A stretch of DNA of 59,777 nucleotides from assembly GCF_003332305.1 (NCBI RefSeq), contig NZ_QOIO01000035.1:1-59777 (forward strand). Reading direction: 5' to 3'. The notes under the pieces were generated by a model, which was not told the DNA's origin, searched no databases, and worked only from the letters and a program-made list of their open reading frames with translations. The translations under genes were made by a program, and so were the position numbers. The stretch is from Microvirga aerophila. Lineage in GTDB: Bacteria > Pseudomonadota > Alphaproteobacteria > Rhizobiales > Beijerinckiaceae. Shown in pieces: positions 36,877 to 45,601 of the stretch (position 1 is its first letter; every line of letters begins with the position of its first letter).

Positions 36877-37226
36877 CTGAAACAAGCCCTTGATGCGCTC
36901 GAAATTTTTGAAGCAACTCGGAAGATACAAGTTGATGCAAGAAACAGAGATGCCAACCAAATCGAGATCAAGGGTGTCAGAGCCATCAGATCCTCGATAT
37001 TTCTTGTCCAGAGCATCCCCCAAGTGAGGAGACCACCTAAGAAGTGGCGGCCCCAGGTCGATCCACATTCAACAATTTCGAACCAATCGGAGGTCAGATA
37101 ACAACTGTCAGAGATCGTGAAGAGAGGCCGACGAGGGAGATAGGCGCTAAAAAGGAAGGTTGCGCCGAGTGCGAAAAGCCACCACGCAAGAGACAAGACT
37201 TCAATGATGCGGAGCCCTGTTCTCAT
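36873..37226 (-). CDS. Possible small AT-richer membrane protein gene
   Basis: A 117-residue frame with three hydrophobic stretches (VLSLAWWLFALGATFLFSAYL, FLGGLLTWGMLW, LMALTPLISIWLASLFLASTCIF). Its TGA overlaps the ATG of the oxidoreductase gene (ATGA). Codon use (many T/A third positions, AGA, TTA) is unlike every neighbour, and no clear ribosome site precedes it. It is either a recently acquired small gene or untranslated spacer. It fills the only gap over 300 bases in this operon. Confidence 0.35.
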   Translation of the reverse strand: MRTGLRIIEVLSLAWWLFALGATFLFSAYLPRRPLFTISDSCYLTSDWFEIVECGSTWGRHFLGGLLTWGMLWTRNIEDLMALTPLISIWLASLFLASTCIFRVASKISSASRACFR

Positions 37227-37283
37227 GACTGCTCGAACTTACTCTTCGTAGGGTTTTCGCATGGCATGGCATGTCTCAAGGAG

Positions 37284-38069
37284 CTAGACCATTCCGCCGA
37301 GTTCAGCCGAGACCGCCTGCAATTCCTTGCCGCCGGCCATGAGGTTCTGCAGCTCCTCGATCTGGATCCCAGACTTCGTATAAGTGCCCAGCGTCTTGCC
37401 CCGGTTGAGCACCGTGAAGCGATCGCCGACCGCGTAAGCGTGGCGGACATTGTGCGTGATGAAGATCACGCCGAGGCCCTTTTGGCGCACCTGATGGATG
37501 TATTTCAGCACCATGGAGGTTTGCGCCACGCCGAGCGCCGAGGTCGGCTCGTCGAGGATCAGCACCTTGGCGCCGAAATAGACCGCGCGGGCGATGGCCA
37601 CACATTGCCGCTCGCCGCCTGACAGGGTGCCGACCGCCTGGTTGGGATCGCGCACGTCGATGCCGATCCGGTGCATCTCCTCGCGGGTGACCTCATCGCA
37701 ATAATCGAAATCCACGTAGCGGAAGGGCCAGAAGCCTTTCACGGGCTCGCGGCCCATGAAGAAGTTGCGGGTCACCGACATGAGCGGGATCATGGCGAGG
37801 TCCTGGTAGACCGTCGCGATGCCCGCATCGAGCGCGTCCCGCGGGCTCGTGAACGTGACGTGCTGGCCATCGACCAGGAATTCGCCGCTGGTCGGCTTGT
37901 GAACGCCGGCCAGGGTCTTGATGAGGGTCGATTTGCCGGCGCCGTTGTCGCCCAACAGACACATCACCTCGCCGCGATTGACCGTGAGCGACACACCCGA
38001 GAGCGCGATCACCGAGCCGAAATGTTTGACGACGTTGCGGATGTCGATGAGAGGAGCATGGGTTTCCAT
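37284..38069 (-). CDS. Sugar/inositol ABC transporter ATP-binding protein
   Basis: A 261-residue single-domain ATPase (the FrcA type, not the double-domain RbsA/IatA type). Walker [19 protein letters not shown], signature [19 protein letters not shown], Walker [14 protein letters not shown]-loop FITHNV. It powers the permease encoded upstream, whose stop it overlaps by one base (TGATG). IolR-like sites in front of the operon suggest inositol as substrate; a hexose is the alternative. Confidence 0.87.
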   Translation of the reverse strand: METHAPLIDIRNVVKHFGSVIALSGVSLTVNRGEVMCLLGDNGAGKSTLIKTLAGVHKPTSGEFLVDGQHVTFTSPRDALDAGIATVYQDLAMIPLMSVTRNFFMGREPVKGFWPFRYVDFDYCDEVTREEMHRIGIDVRDPNQAVGTLSGGERQCVAIARAVYFGAKVLILDEPTSALGVAQTSMVLKYIHQVRQKGLGVIFITHNVRHAYAVGDRFTVLNRGKTLGTYTKSGIQIEELQNLMAGGKELQAVSAELGGMV

Positions 38070-39217
38070 CAGCGCTCTCCCGTGACCTTGCGGCGGATGT
38101 AGTTGTTGAAGAGCACCGCGAGCAGCAGCATGGCGCCCAGGAACACCTGGAACCAGTCCGAATCGAAGCGCGTGTAAGTGAGTCCGATGGACACCATGCC
38201 GAAGATGATGGCGCCGAAGAACGCCCCGATGGCCGAGCCGTAGCCGCCCGTCAGGAGCGATCCGCCGATCACGGCCGCAATGATGGCCTCGAACTCCTTC
38301 TGGAAGCCGCGCCGGGAATCAGTCGAACCCGCATCAAGCACCGTCAGAATGGCGACGAGCGCCGCCGCGCAGGCCGTGAGCATGAAGAGCGCCGTCTTCA
38401 CCCGGTCGACCGGCACGCCGGAGTTGCGCGCCGCATTGGGGTCGCCGCCCGACGCGAAGATCCAATTGCCGGCCTTTGTGCGAAGCAAGAGCCACGTGGC
38501 CACCACGGCCACGAGGATGAACCAGATGATGGAGACGGGAACGCCTGTGACGGTAGGAGTTCCGTTCGGGAACTTCGCGATGACGTCGTGGGCTGCGAGC
38601 CAGGAGAACAGCCCTTCCAGGGCCGTGCCCGAGAAGATCTCCCGCACGAGGCCTTCGCCTGCCTGCTCGCCGATGCCGCGCATCTGGGTGGACCCGCCGG
38701 TAGCCCATTTGAGCCCCACGAGGGACAGGCCACGCAGGATGAACAGGAACGCCAACGTGACGATGAAGGACGGCAGCCGCGTGCGGATCACGATCTGTCC
38801 GTTAAGGCCGCCGAGAAGCGCCGCCACCGCGAAGGTGGCCGCGATGGCGAGCAGCAGGGGCCAGCCGGTGAGGATGAGGAACGATCCGAAGATGAGGCCG
38901 GCGAAAGCCACCATCGACCCGATGGAAAGGTCGAACTCGCCGCCGATCATGAGAAGCGCGGCCGCAATGGCCAGGATGCCGAGCTGTGACGCGGGCGTGA
39001 GCACGTTCATCATGCCCGCCAACGTGAACATGGATGCATCGGCGGTGGAGAGAAAAAAGATCGTCACCAGGATGAGACCGGCCAGCGCCCCGAGTTCCGG
39101 ACGGCGCATGGTTTTGGTCAGGAACGAGGCCTCCTTGAGGCGCTCGTCGCGAGCCCGGCTGACAGGCGCAGCCGAAGCGGTGGTCACATCTGCGGTAGGT
39201 TGGCTGACATCCGTCAT
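38069..39217 (-). CDS. Sugar/inositol ABC transporter permease
   Basis: A 382-residue RbsC/FrcC-type permease with about ten membrane helices. Characteristic are [40 protein letters not shown] and [27 protein letters not shown]. An N-terminal cytosolic tail of about 45 residues precedes the first span. ATG 39217 (MTDVSQ) is preferred over 39241. The gap to the binding-protein gene carries a hairpin. Confidence 0.87.
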   Translation of the reverse strand: MTDVSQPTADVTTASAAPVSRARDERLKEASFLTKTMRRPELGALAGLILVTIFFLSTADASMFTLAGMMNVLTPASQLGILAIAAALLMIGGEFDLSIGSMVAFAGLIFGSFLILTGWPLLLAIAATFAVAALLGGLNGQIVIRTRLPSFIVTLAFLFILRGLSLVGLKWATGGSTQMRGIGEQAGEGLVREIFSGTALEGLFSWLAAHDVIAKFPNGTPTVTGVPVSIIWFILVAVVATWLLLRTKAGNWIFASGGDPNAARNSGVPVDRVKTALFMLTACAAALVAILTVLDAGSTDSRRGFQKEFEAIIAAVIGGSLLTGGYGSAIGAFFGAIIFGMVSIGLTYTRFDSDWFQVFLGAMLLLAVLFNNYIRRKVTGER

Positions 39218-39251
39218 GAACGCCTCCCCGGACAATGACATTCAAGAAGAA

Positions 39252-39277
39252 GAGCCCGCGAGGATGCTCGCGGGCTC
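39252..39277 (-). promoter_or_regulatory. Intercistronic hairpin after the binding-protein gene
   Basis: A perfect 11-bp stem (GAGCCCGCGAG 39252-39262 with CTCGCGGGCTC 39267-39277) with a 4-base loop, followed on the minus strand by TTCTTCTT. It is likely a leaky terminator that raises binding protein over permease, matching the layout seen in the ugp operon. Confidence 0.6.
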
Positions 39278-39286
39278 CGGCAATGA

Positions 39287-40228
39287 TCAGCGGATGCCCT
39301 TGGCGGAAAGGTCCACCACCTGAGCGGCTTTTTCCTTGGTGACCAGGTTCGGGCCGGAAGGCACATCGCCGCCGGGAATCAAACCGTACTTGGCATTGAG
39401 CGCCAGGAACACGACCGGCAGGTAGCCTTGCAGGTATTGCTGCTGATCGATGGCGAAAGCCGCCTCACCGGCGGCGATCGACTTGAGGAAGTTGGCCGAC
39501 ATGTCGAACGTCGCGACCCGGATGGCGCCCGTCTTGCCGGCGTCCTTCACGGCCGCAACCGTCGGCTCGCCCGCCGTACCGGCCCCGAGTGCCATAATCG
39601 TATCGACGGAGCCGTCGGCGGCGACTGCCGCCTTCACCTTGGCGCGCACGTCCGCGGGATCGTTGGAGACCGGCAATACGGTCACTTTGCCGCCGAACCC
39701 TTCCGTAAAGCCCTTGCAGCGCAGGTCGAGGGATACGTTTCCGACCTCCTGGTTCACGCACAGGCCAACCTTACCACCCATCTCCTTGAGTTTTGCGCCC
39801 GCGATGCGCCCGGCCTCAACCTCGTCCTGGCCCACATGAAGCAGCGCGCCGAGGCTCTTCGACACATCGGAGCCGGAATTCATGGAAATGACCGGAATGC
39901 CTGCGGCGACGGCTTTCTTGATGGATGCGCTGAGCGCCGAAGCGTCGGGGATCGAGACGATCAGACCGGCCGGCTTCTGGTTCACCGCCGCGTCGATGAG
40001 CTGGCCCATGGCCACCATGTCGAAAGTCTCGGGCGCGCGATAATCGACCTGGACCTTCATGTCCTGCCCGCCCGCCGTCACGCCGTTCTTCACCACCGAC
40101 CAGAACGGGTCGTTGGCCTGGCCGTGGCTGACCACGATGATGCGGGAACTTTGCTGCGCCGAGGCCGGAGTTGCGACCGCGAGCGCAAGGGCTGCGGCGG
40201 CAGCCAATCCTGTGACGAACGATTTCAT
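39287..40228 (-). CDS. Sugar/inositol ABC transporter substrate-binding protein
   Basis: A 313-residue periplasmic protein of the ribose/LacI-type fold. Signal peptide MKSFVTGLAAAAALALAVATPASA, then RIIVVSHGQANDPFWSVVKNGV, GLIVSIPDASAL, MALGAGTAGEPTVAAVKDAG and FAIDQQQYLQGYLPV. GGGAGG lies 6 bases before ATG 40228. It is the first gene of the transporter operon and its upstream region carries a pair of IolR-like sites, which supports inositol as ligand. Confidence 0.88.
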   Translation of the reverse strand: MKSFVTGLAAAAALALAVATPASAQQSSRIIVVSHGQANDPFWSVVKNGVTAGGQDMKVQVDYRAPETFDMVAMGQLIDAAVNQKPAGLIVSIPDASALSASIKKAVAAGIPVISMNSGSDVSKSLGALLHVGQDEVEAGRIAGAKLKEMGGKVGLCVNQEVGNVSLDLRCKGFTEGFGGKVTVLPVSNDPADVRAKVKAAVAADGSVDTIMALGAGTAGEPTVAAVKDAGKTGAIRVATFDMSANFLKSIAAGEAAFAIDQQQYLQGYLPVVFLALNAKYGLIPGGDVPSGPNLVTKEKAAQVVDLSAKGIR

Positions 40229-40397
40229 ATGTTTCCTCCCAATGGGTCTTCTCTCTGGCATCGCCCCGGATGCCCGGTCGCGACGAACGCTGCGGCTGAC
40301 AGCCGCGCGATGGAGTTGGCAGAGGGAAAACGAATGATTCGGGTCTCGAAGCATCCGTTCCCAGGCGTTTCCTCTGCCAGTCCAAGCCCTCCGAAAC

Positions 40398-40441
40398 GGA
40401 ACAGCTGGACCTTTTGTTTATATCTTTAGAATTTTTATTCC
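40398..40441. promoter_or_regulatory. Paired IolR-like operator sites before the transporter operon and iolR
   Basis: GGAA-N6-GACC at 40398-40411 and AGAA-N6-TTCC at 40428-40441, start-to-start 30 bp. The rhizobial IolR consensus is GGAA-N6-TTCC. They lie in the 281-base divergent region between the binding-protein gene and iolR, so both could be repressed. Confidence 0.55.
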
Positions 40442-40509
40442 ATTTTCAGGGGATCGGTGTCAAGCTCCCGCACATCCTGAGGTAGAGCGAAAAGGTATGC
40501 GGGCGGACG

Positions 40510-41358
40510 ATGGAGGACGGTTCGGAAACGGCAACGGACGTGACCCCTGAGGATTACGATGGCCTCAGGGCGCTTCTGCTCAACCGCCGCGAGAGCATGC
40601 CCAAACGCTTGAAACAGCTGGCCGCCTTCGCCCTCGAACATCCGGAGGAGATGGCGTTCGGCACTGTTGCCGGCATCGCCGAGCATGCGGGCGTGCAGCC
40701 CTCCACCCTGGTGCGCTTTGCCAAGAGCATCGGCTATGATGGGTTCTCTCACCTCCAGCAGATTTTTCGCGCGCGACTGAGAGAGCGGTTTCCGGATTAC
40801 GGCGAGCGACTGCGGGTCCTGCGCAACACTGATGGACGCCATGGTCACTCGACAGCCCTTCTGGATGGCTTCGCCGACGCGGCCGCCGTTTCCCTCGATC
40901 GCATGCGCGGCTCGGTGCGTCCGGAAGAGCTGTCGCGCGCCATCGAGACCCTGGCCAAGGCGGACACGATCTATCTGCTCGGTGCTCGCCGGGTCTTCCC
41001 GGTCTCGGCCTACTGCGCCTATGCGTTCGGCAAGCTCGGGGTGCGGGCGATGCTCATCGATCACATCGCCCAGCTCGGTCCGGAACAGCTCTCCACCGCA
41101 ACGGAGCGGGATGCGGTTCTGGCGATCAGCTTCACGCCCTATTCACCCGTCACGGCCGACCTCGCGGCGATCGCCGCGCGGCGCAACATCCCGGTCGTGG
41201 CGATCACCGACTCGGCGTTCAGCCCGCTTGTCACCAACGCGGATGTCTGGCTCGAAGTGGCGGAAGCGGATTTCGGCGCGTTCCGGTCCCTGTCCGCCTC
41301 CTTTGCACTGGCCATGGCGCTGGCCGTGGGCACAGCGGAGAAGCGTTCCGAGACATAG
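40510..41358 (+). CDS. iolR: RpiR/MurR-family transcriptional regulator, probable iol repressor
   Basis: A 282-residue protein. The N-terminal HTH_6 domain (about 18-95; SMPKRLKQLAAFALEHPEEM, VQPSTLVRFAKSIGYDGFSHLQQIFR) is followed by a SIS sugar-phosphate domain (about 125-260; DTIYLLGARRVFPVSAYCAYAF, AISFTPYSPVTADLAAIAA). In Sinorhizobium an RpiR-type IolR represses inositol genes and responds to a pathway intermediate. Its position between the transporter and iolG, and paired sites in both promoter regions, support the same role. Confidence 0.82.
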   Translation: MEDGSETATDVTPEDYDGLRALLLNRRESMPKRLKQLAAFALEHPEEMAFGTVAGIAEHAGVQPSTLVRFAKSIGYDGFSHLQQIFRARLRERFPDYGERLRVLRNTDGRHGHSTALLDGFADAAAVSLDRMRGSVRPEELSRAIETLAKADTIYLLGARRVFPVSAYCAYAFGKLGVRAMLIDHIAQLGPEQLSTATERDAVLAISFTPYSPVTADLAAIAARRNIPVVAITDSAFSPLVTNADVWLEVAEADFGAFRSLSASFALAMALAVGTAEKRSET

Positions 41359-41369
41359 GCCTGTCAAAG

Positions 41370-41396
41370 AAAAATGGCCGGGACGTACCTGGCCAT
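41370..41396 (-). terminator. Rho-independent terminator of iolG
   Basis: A 9-bp stem (ATGGCCGGG 41374-41382 with CCTGGCCAT 41388-41396, one G-T pair) with a 5-base loop. On the minus strand it is followed by a T run. Confidence 0.75.
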
Positions 41397-41417
41397 GGCG
41401 AAGACGCATTTCCGGAG

Positions 41418-42407
41418 TCAGAGCCGAACAGGCCTGCCGCTCTGCGCCGATTCTGTCGCGGCATCCGCAAGGCGCTGCGCCATGAGGCCGTCGTGGCCGG
41501 TCGGTTCGCAGGCCTTGCCGCTTTTCACCGCCTCGAGGAAAGCATTGAGCTCGTCCTTGTAGGCGTCCACATAGCGCTCGAGGAAGAAGTCCTGCACGGG
41601 ATCGGCCATGATGCCGACGCCTGTGGCCACCTCCACCGTGGTGCGGTGGATGTTGCCCGCGCGGATCATGCCCTTCGAACCATGGACCTCGATGCGCTGA
41701 TCGTAGCCGTAGGTGGCGCGGCGGGAGTTGGAGATCTGGACGATGCGGCCCTTCGCGGTCTTCAGCATGACAGCCGCAGTGTCCACGTCGCCGGCCTGTC
41801 CGATCGCCGGATCGACCAGAGAGGAGCCGACCGCATGCACCTCCACCGGCTCGTCGCCGAGGAGCAGGAAGCGAGCCATGTCGAGATCATGGATCATCAT
41901 GTCCCGGAACAGGCCGCCCGAGGTGGCGATGTAGCTCACCGGCGGGGGGCCGGGATCCCGGGACAGGATGGTGACGAGCTCCACCTCGCCCACCTCGCCA
42001 TCAGCAAGACGGCGGCGCAGGCTGGCGAAATTCGGATCGAAGCGGCGGTTGAAGCCGATCATGAGCGGCGTGCCGGCCTTCTCGACGGCGCCCAGGCATG
42101 TTTCGATGCGGGCGCTGGAGAGGTCCACGGGCTTTTCGCAGAACACGGCCTTACCGGCGCGGGCGCCACGCTCAATGAGATCGGAGTGAGTGGTGGTGGG
42201 CGTGCAAATCAGGATCGCGTCCACGTCGGAGCGCTCGACGATGGCATCGAGAGAAGCGACCTCGGCCCCTGTCGCGGCTGCAAGCTCCTGGGCTGCGGGC
42301 GCATGGGGATCGGCGACGGCCACGAGGCGGGCCTCCGGGTGATTGGCGGCGTTGCGTCCATGGATACGGCCGATGCGGCCTGCGCCCAAAACAGCGATTC
42401 TGATCAT
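41418..42407 (-). CDS. iolG: Inositol 2-dehydrogenase
   Basis: A 329-residue Gfo/Idh/MocA enzyme. Rossmann motif IAVLGAGRIGRIHGRNAA, catalytic-lysine motif CEKPVDL (Lys92), and GGLFRDMMIHDLDMARFLLGD-type block with the Asp/His pair. It oxidises myo-inositol to scyllo-inosose with NAD, the first step of the pathway. ATG 42407 follows GGGGGGAG closely. It is divergent from the iolC operon and shares the IolR-site region. Confidence 0.9.
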   Translation of the reverse strand: MIRIAVLGAGRIGRIHGRNAANHPEARLVAVADPHAPAAQELAAATGAEVASLDAIVERSDVDAILICTPTTTHSDLIERGARAGKAVFCEKPVDLSSARIETCLGAVEKAGTPLMIGFNRRFDPNFASLRRRLADGEVGEVELVTILSRDPGPPPVSYIATSGGLFRDMMIHDLDMARFLLLGDEPVEVHAVGSSLVDPAIGQAGDVDTAAVMLKTAKGRIVQISNSRRATYGYDQRIEVHGSKGMIRAGNIHRTTVEVATGVGIMADPVQDFFLERYVDAYKDELNAFLEAVKSGKACEPTGHDGLMAQRLADAATESAQSGRPVRL

Positions 42408-42447
42408 GCTCCCCCCAAGGACTTTTTGCCGGCTTACAGGCAAATTT

Positions 42448-42491
42448 GGAATTGATGTTCCAGCTCAAGCTGCTAATAGAATAAACATTCC
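42448..42491. promoter_or_regulatory. Paired IolR operator sites between iolG and iolC
   Basis: A perfect GGAA-N6-TTCC at 42448-42461 and AGAA-N6-TTCC at 42478-42491, 30 bp start to start, in the 152-base divergent region. The spacing is identical to the pair at 40398-40441. Confidence 0.7.
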
Positions 42492-42559
42492 ATAGCTGCA
42501 AGAGCCGCGAAAAAGGCCGGAATTCGGTGAAAACCGGTTCGGAGAGCGGGAGGAATAGC

Positions 42560-44473
42560 ATGAAGCCGACCCTGGATGTCATCACCATCGGCCGCGCCTC
42601 GGTGGATCTTTACGGCCAGCAGGTCGGCGGGCGCCTGGAGGACATGGCGTCCTTCTCGAAAGCAGTCGGTGGATGCCCCGCCAACATCGCCATCGGCACG
42701 GCGCGGCTCGGCCTCAAATCCGGCCTCGTGACCCGGGTCGGCGACGAAGCCATGGGCCGCTTCATCCGCGAGCAGATGGAACGCGAAGGGGTAGCGACCC
42801 AAGGTATCGTGACCGACAAGGAACGCCTCACGGCTATTGTGATCCTCGGCGTCAGGGACGAGGACTCGTTCCCGCTGATCTTCTATCGCGACAACTGCGC
42901 CGACATGGCGCTGAGCGAAGCCGACATCGACGAGGCGTTCATCGCCTCATCGGCCGCCATCGTGGTGACTGGCACCCATTTTGCCCGCGAGGGCACGGCC
43001 GACGCGCAAAGGAAAGCGATCCGCATCGCTAAGGCCAATGGCCGCAAGGTGGTGTTCGATGTGGATTACCGCCCGAATCTCTGGGGTTTGCTGGGCCATG
43101 GGGCGGGAGACTCCCGTTACGTGCGCTCCGACACGGTGACGGAACATCTGAAACCTATCCTTGCAGATTGCGATCTGATCGTCGGCACCGAGGAGGAACT
43201 GCATATTGCAGGCGGCTCAGAGAATACGTTGACGGCCATCAGGAGCATCCGTGCGGCATCCAGGGCAACCATCGTGTGCAAGCGTGGTCCCATGGGCTGC
43301 GTGGTGTTTCCCGGCGAGATCCCGGATTCCCTCGATGCCGGCGTGAAGGGTCCAGGCTTCCCGGTCGAGGTCTACAACGTGCTGGGCGCAGGCGACGCGT
43401 TCCTGTCCGGTTTCCTGCGCGGGTGGCTGAAAGACGAGCCGCTGGAGACCTGCTGTGCCTATGCCAATGCGAGCGGCGCCTTCGCGGTGTCGCGTCTGCT
43501 GTGCTCGCCTGAGATCCCGACTTTCCCGGAACTGCAGCACTTCCTGAAGGCGGGGAGCCGCCACAGGGCGCTGCGCTTCGACCAGGACATCAACCATATC
43601 CACTGGGCCACGACCCGCCGCCCCGAAGCCGAGATGTTGATGGCGCTTGCCATCGACCATCGCGTTCAGCTGGAAGCCATGGCCAGGGAGGCCGGCGCGT
43701 CTTCCGGTCTCATTCCGGCCTTCAAGGTGCTCGCCGTGCAGGCGGCAGCGCGAGTGGCCAACGGTCGCCCCGGCTTCGGCATGCTGCTCGACGGAACCTA
43801 TGGGCGAGAGGCCCTGTTCCGGGCCGCCGACCATCCGTTCTGGATCGGCCGCCCGGTCGAGCTGCCGGGTTCTCGCCCGCTTGACTTCGAGAATGGCGGA
43901 AGCCTTGGCGGGCAGCTCATCGAGTGGCCTGTGGGCCACACGATCAAGTGCCTGTGCTTCTACCACCCCGACGATCCGCAGGAGCTGAAGGAGCGGCAGG
44001 AGCGCGAACTCCTTCGCCTCCATGATGCCGCCCGACGGATCGGTCGCGAACTGCTGGTGGAAATTATCGCCGGCAAGAATGGGCCCCTGACGCCGAGCAC
44101 CGTTCCGACCGTGCTGCAGCGTCTCTACGATCTCGGCATCAAGCCCGACTGGTGGAAACTCGAACCGCAGCGGGACAGCGCGGCCTGGCATGCCATCGGC
44201 GAGGTCATCACGACGAACGATCCCTATTGCCGTGGCATCGTTCTTCTCGGGCTCGAAGCGCCCGAGAGCGAGCTGGAGGCCGCTTTCGCAGCCGCAGCTC
44301 GCGAGCCGCAGGTCAAAGGGTTTGCGGTCGGCCGCACGATCTTCAACGACGCCGCCCGCCGCTGGCTGAAGGGCGAGATCACCGACGAGGCTGCCGTCAG
44401 CGACATGGCGGCCCGGTTCCAGCGTCTCGTAGATGCATGGCAGCGCGTCGCCGGCCGCGCGAAGGCAGCATGA
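42560..44473 (+). CDS. iolC: Fused 5-dehydro-2-deoxygluconokinase / DUF2090 aldolase-like protein
   Basis: A 637-residue two-domain protein. Residues 1-335 are a PfkB kinase (ITIGRASVDLYGQQVGG, GGCPANIAIGTARLG, base Asp279 in NVLGAGDAFLSGFLRG). Residues about 345-637 are a DUF2090 TIM-barrel domain (MLMALAIDHRVQLEAMA, GMLLDGTYGREAL, LVEIIAGKNG) thought to supply the aldolase step in place of IolJ. It would phosphorylate 5-dehydro-2-deoxygluconate and split it to dihydroxyacetone phosphate and malonate semialdehyde. GGGAGGA precedes the ATG. Confidence 0.92.
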   Translation: MKPTLDVITIGRASVDLYGQQVGGRLEDMASFSKAVGGCPANIAIGTARLGLKSGLVTRVGDEAMGRFIREQMEREGVATQGIVTDKERLTAIVILGVRDEDSFPLIFYRDNCADMALSEADIDEAFIASSAAIVVTGTHFAREGTADAQRKAIRIAKANGRKVVFDVDYRPNLWGLLGHGAGDSRYVRSDTVTEHLKPILADCDLIVGTEEELHIAGGSENTLTAIRSIRAASRATIVCKRGPMGCVVFPGEIPDSLDAGVKGPGFPVEVYNVLGAGDAFLSGFLRGWLKDEPLETCCAYANASGAFAVSRLLCSPEIPTFPELQHFLKAGSRHRALRFDQDINHIHWATTRRPEAEMLMALAIDHRVQLEAMAREAGASSGLIPAFKVLAVQAAARVANGRPGFGMLLDGTYGREALFRAADHPFWIGRPVELPGSRPLDFENGGSLGGQLIEWPVGHTIKCLCFYHPDDPQELKERQERELLRLHDAARRIGRELLVEIIAGKNGPLTPSTVPTVLQRLYDLGIKPDWWKLEPQRDSAAWHAIGEVITTNDPYCRGIVLLGLEAPESELEAAFAAAAREPQVKGFAVGRTIFNDAARRWLKGEITDEAAVSDMAARFQRLVDAWQRVAGRAKAA

Positions 44474-44488
44474 GGGGCGGAATTGTCC

Positions 44489-45601
44489 ATGTCCTTCACC
44501 GAGGATGACATCAAGGCAGCCGGCCGCGCCATCGCGCTTCGCGACGATCAGGTTGAGGGCCTCGTGGCCGTCTTGCGGGCGCGACACGCAGGATCACCCG
44601 CGATCTCCGTGCACGCGTCCCCGGAGCGCGTGCGCTTCGATATCGTCCATGTCCTGTGGTATGCGGGTGCGCTCATCGTCATGGGCGCCATGACGCTGTT
44701 CTCCACCCTGGCGTTCGAGGCGATGGGCGGAACGGCCCTGACGGTCACCGCCCTCGTATACGCGGCGCTCTTCCTCCTGGCTGGACATCATCTGTGGTAT
44801 CGCCGCGGCCTCCACACGCCGGGAGGCTTGATGGTCGTGGTTGCGGTCGCCATGGCGCCGCTTGCGGTTTACGGCATCCAGGACGCCTCCGGATTGTGGG
44901 GCGACGGGGGCGACCCAGGGCGTTACCGCGACTTCTTCGTCTGGATCAAGGGCAGCTGGCTTCCGATGGAAATCGTGACCGTCATCGCAAGCCTCCTCGC
45001 GCTCCGGTTCTATCCGTTCCCGTTCATGGTGGCGATCCTGGCCATTGGGTTGTGGTTCATGTCCATGGACCTGACGCCCTGGCTGCTCCATGGCCGTGAC
45101 ATGACATGGTCCGAGACCTGGACTGCGCGGCAGACGGTCTCGATGATCTTCGGGCTGATCATGATCGGCGCGGCCTGGTTCATCGATCTCAAGCGCGATT
45201 CGCGGCAGGACTTCGCCTTTTGGCTGCACCTCTACGGACTTCTCGCCTTCTGGGGCGCGGTGACGATCTCAGACAGATCCAGCGAGCTTGCAAAGCTCCT
45301 CTACTGCGTGATCAACGTCGGCCTTGTCCTCCTGTCCGTGTTCCTGCTGCGGCCCATCTACGCCGTCTTCGGGGCCATTGGCGTGGCGGTCTATCTCGGA
45401 TACCTGGCAAGCCGGGTTTTCGCGAACTCGCTGATCTTCACCTTTGCCCTGTCGTTGATCGGCGTCGCCATCATCGGCGCAGGGCTTCTTTTGCAGCGTC
45501 ACCGCACGGCCTTGTCTGCCTGGATGACGAAAAGCCTACCTGAAACCATTACGAAATTGCGCCCGCCGCATGCTGGCGCCCAGCGATTGGAGCACGCATG
45601 A
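44489..45601 (+). CDS. Polytopic membrane protein of unknown function inside the iol operon
   Basis: A 370-residue protein. A 50-residue cytosolic N-terminus (FTEDDIKAAGRAIALRDDQVEGLVAVLRARHAG) is followed by about nine to ten transmembrane segments. Charged loops hold WIKGSWLP and DLKRDSRQDF. It resembles DUF2157-type membrane proteins only loosely and no transporter motif is recognised. It starts 15 bases after iolC, and its stop overlaps the iolD start by 4 bases (ATGA), so it is translated with the inositol enzymes. Confidence 0.8.
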   Translation: MSFTEDDIKAAGRAIALRDDQVEGLVAVLRARHAGSPAISVHASPERVRFDIVHVLWYAGALIVMGAMTLFSTLAFEAMGGTALTVTALVYAALFLLAGHHLWYRRGLHTPGGLMVVVAVAMAPLAVYGIQDASGLWGDGGDPGRYRDFFVWIKGSWLPMEIVTVIASLLALRFYPFPFMVAILAIGLWFMSMDLTPWLLHGRDMTWSETWTARQTVSMIFGLIMIGAAWFIDLKRDSRQDFAFWLHLYGLLAFWGAVTISDRSSELAKLLYCVINVGLVLLSVFLLRPIYAVFGAIGVAVYLGYLASRVFANSLIFTFALSLIGVAIIGAGLLLQRHRTALSAWMTKSLPETITKLRPPHAGAQRLEHA

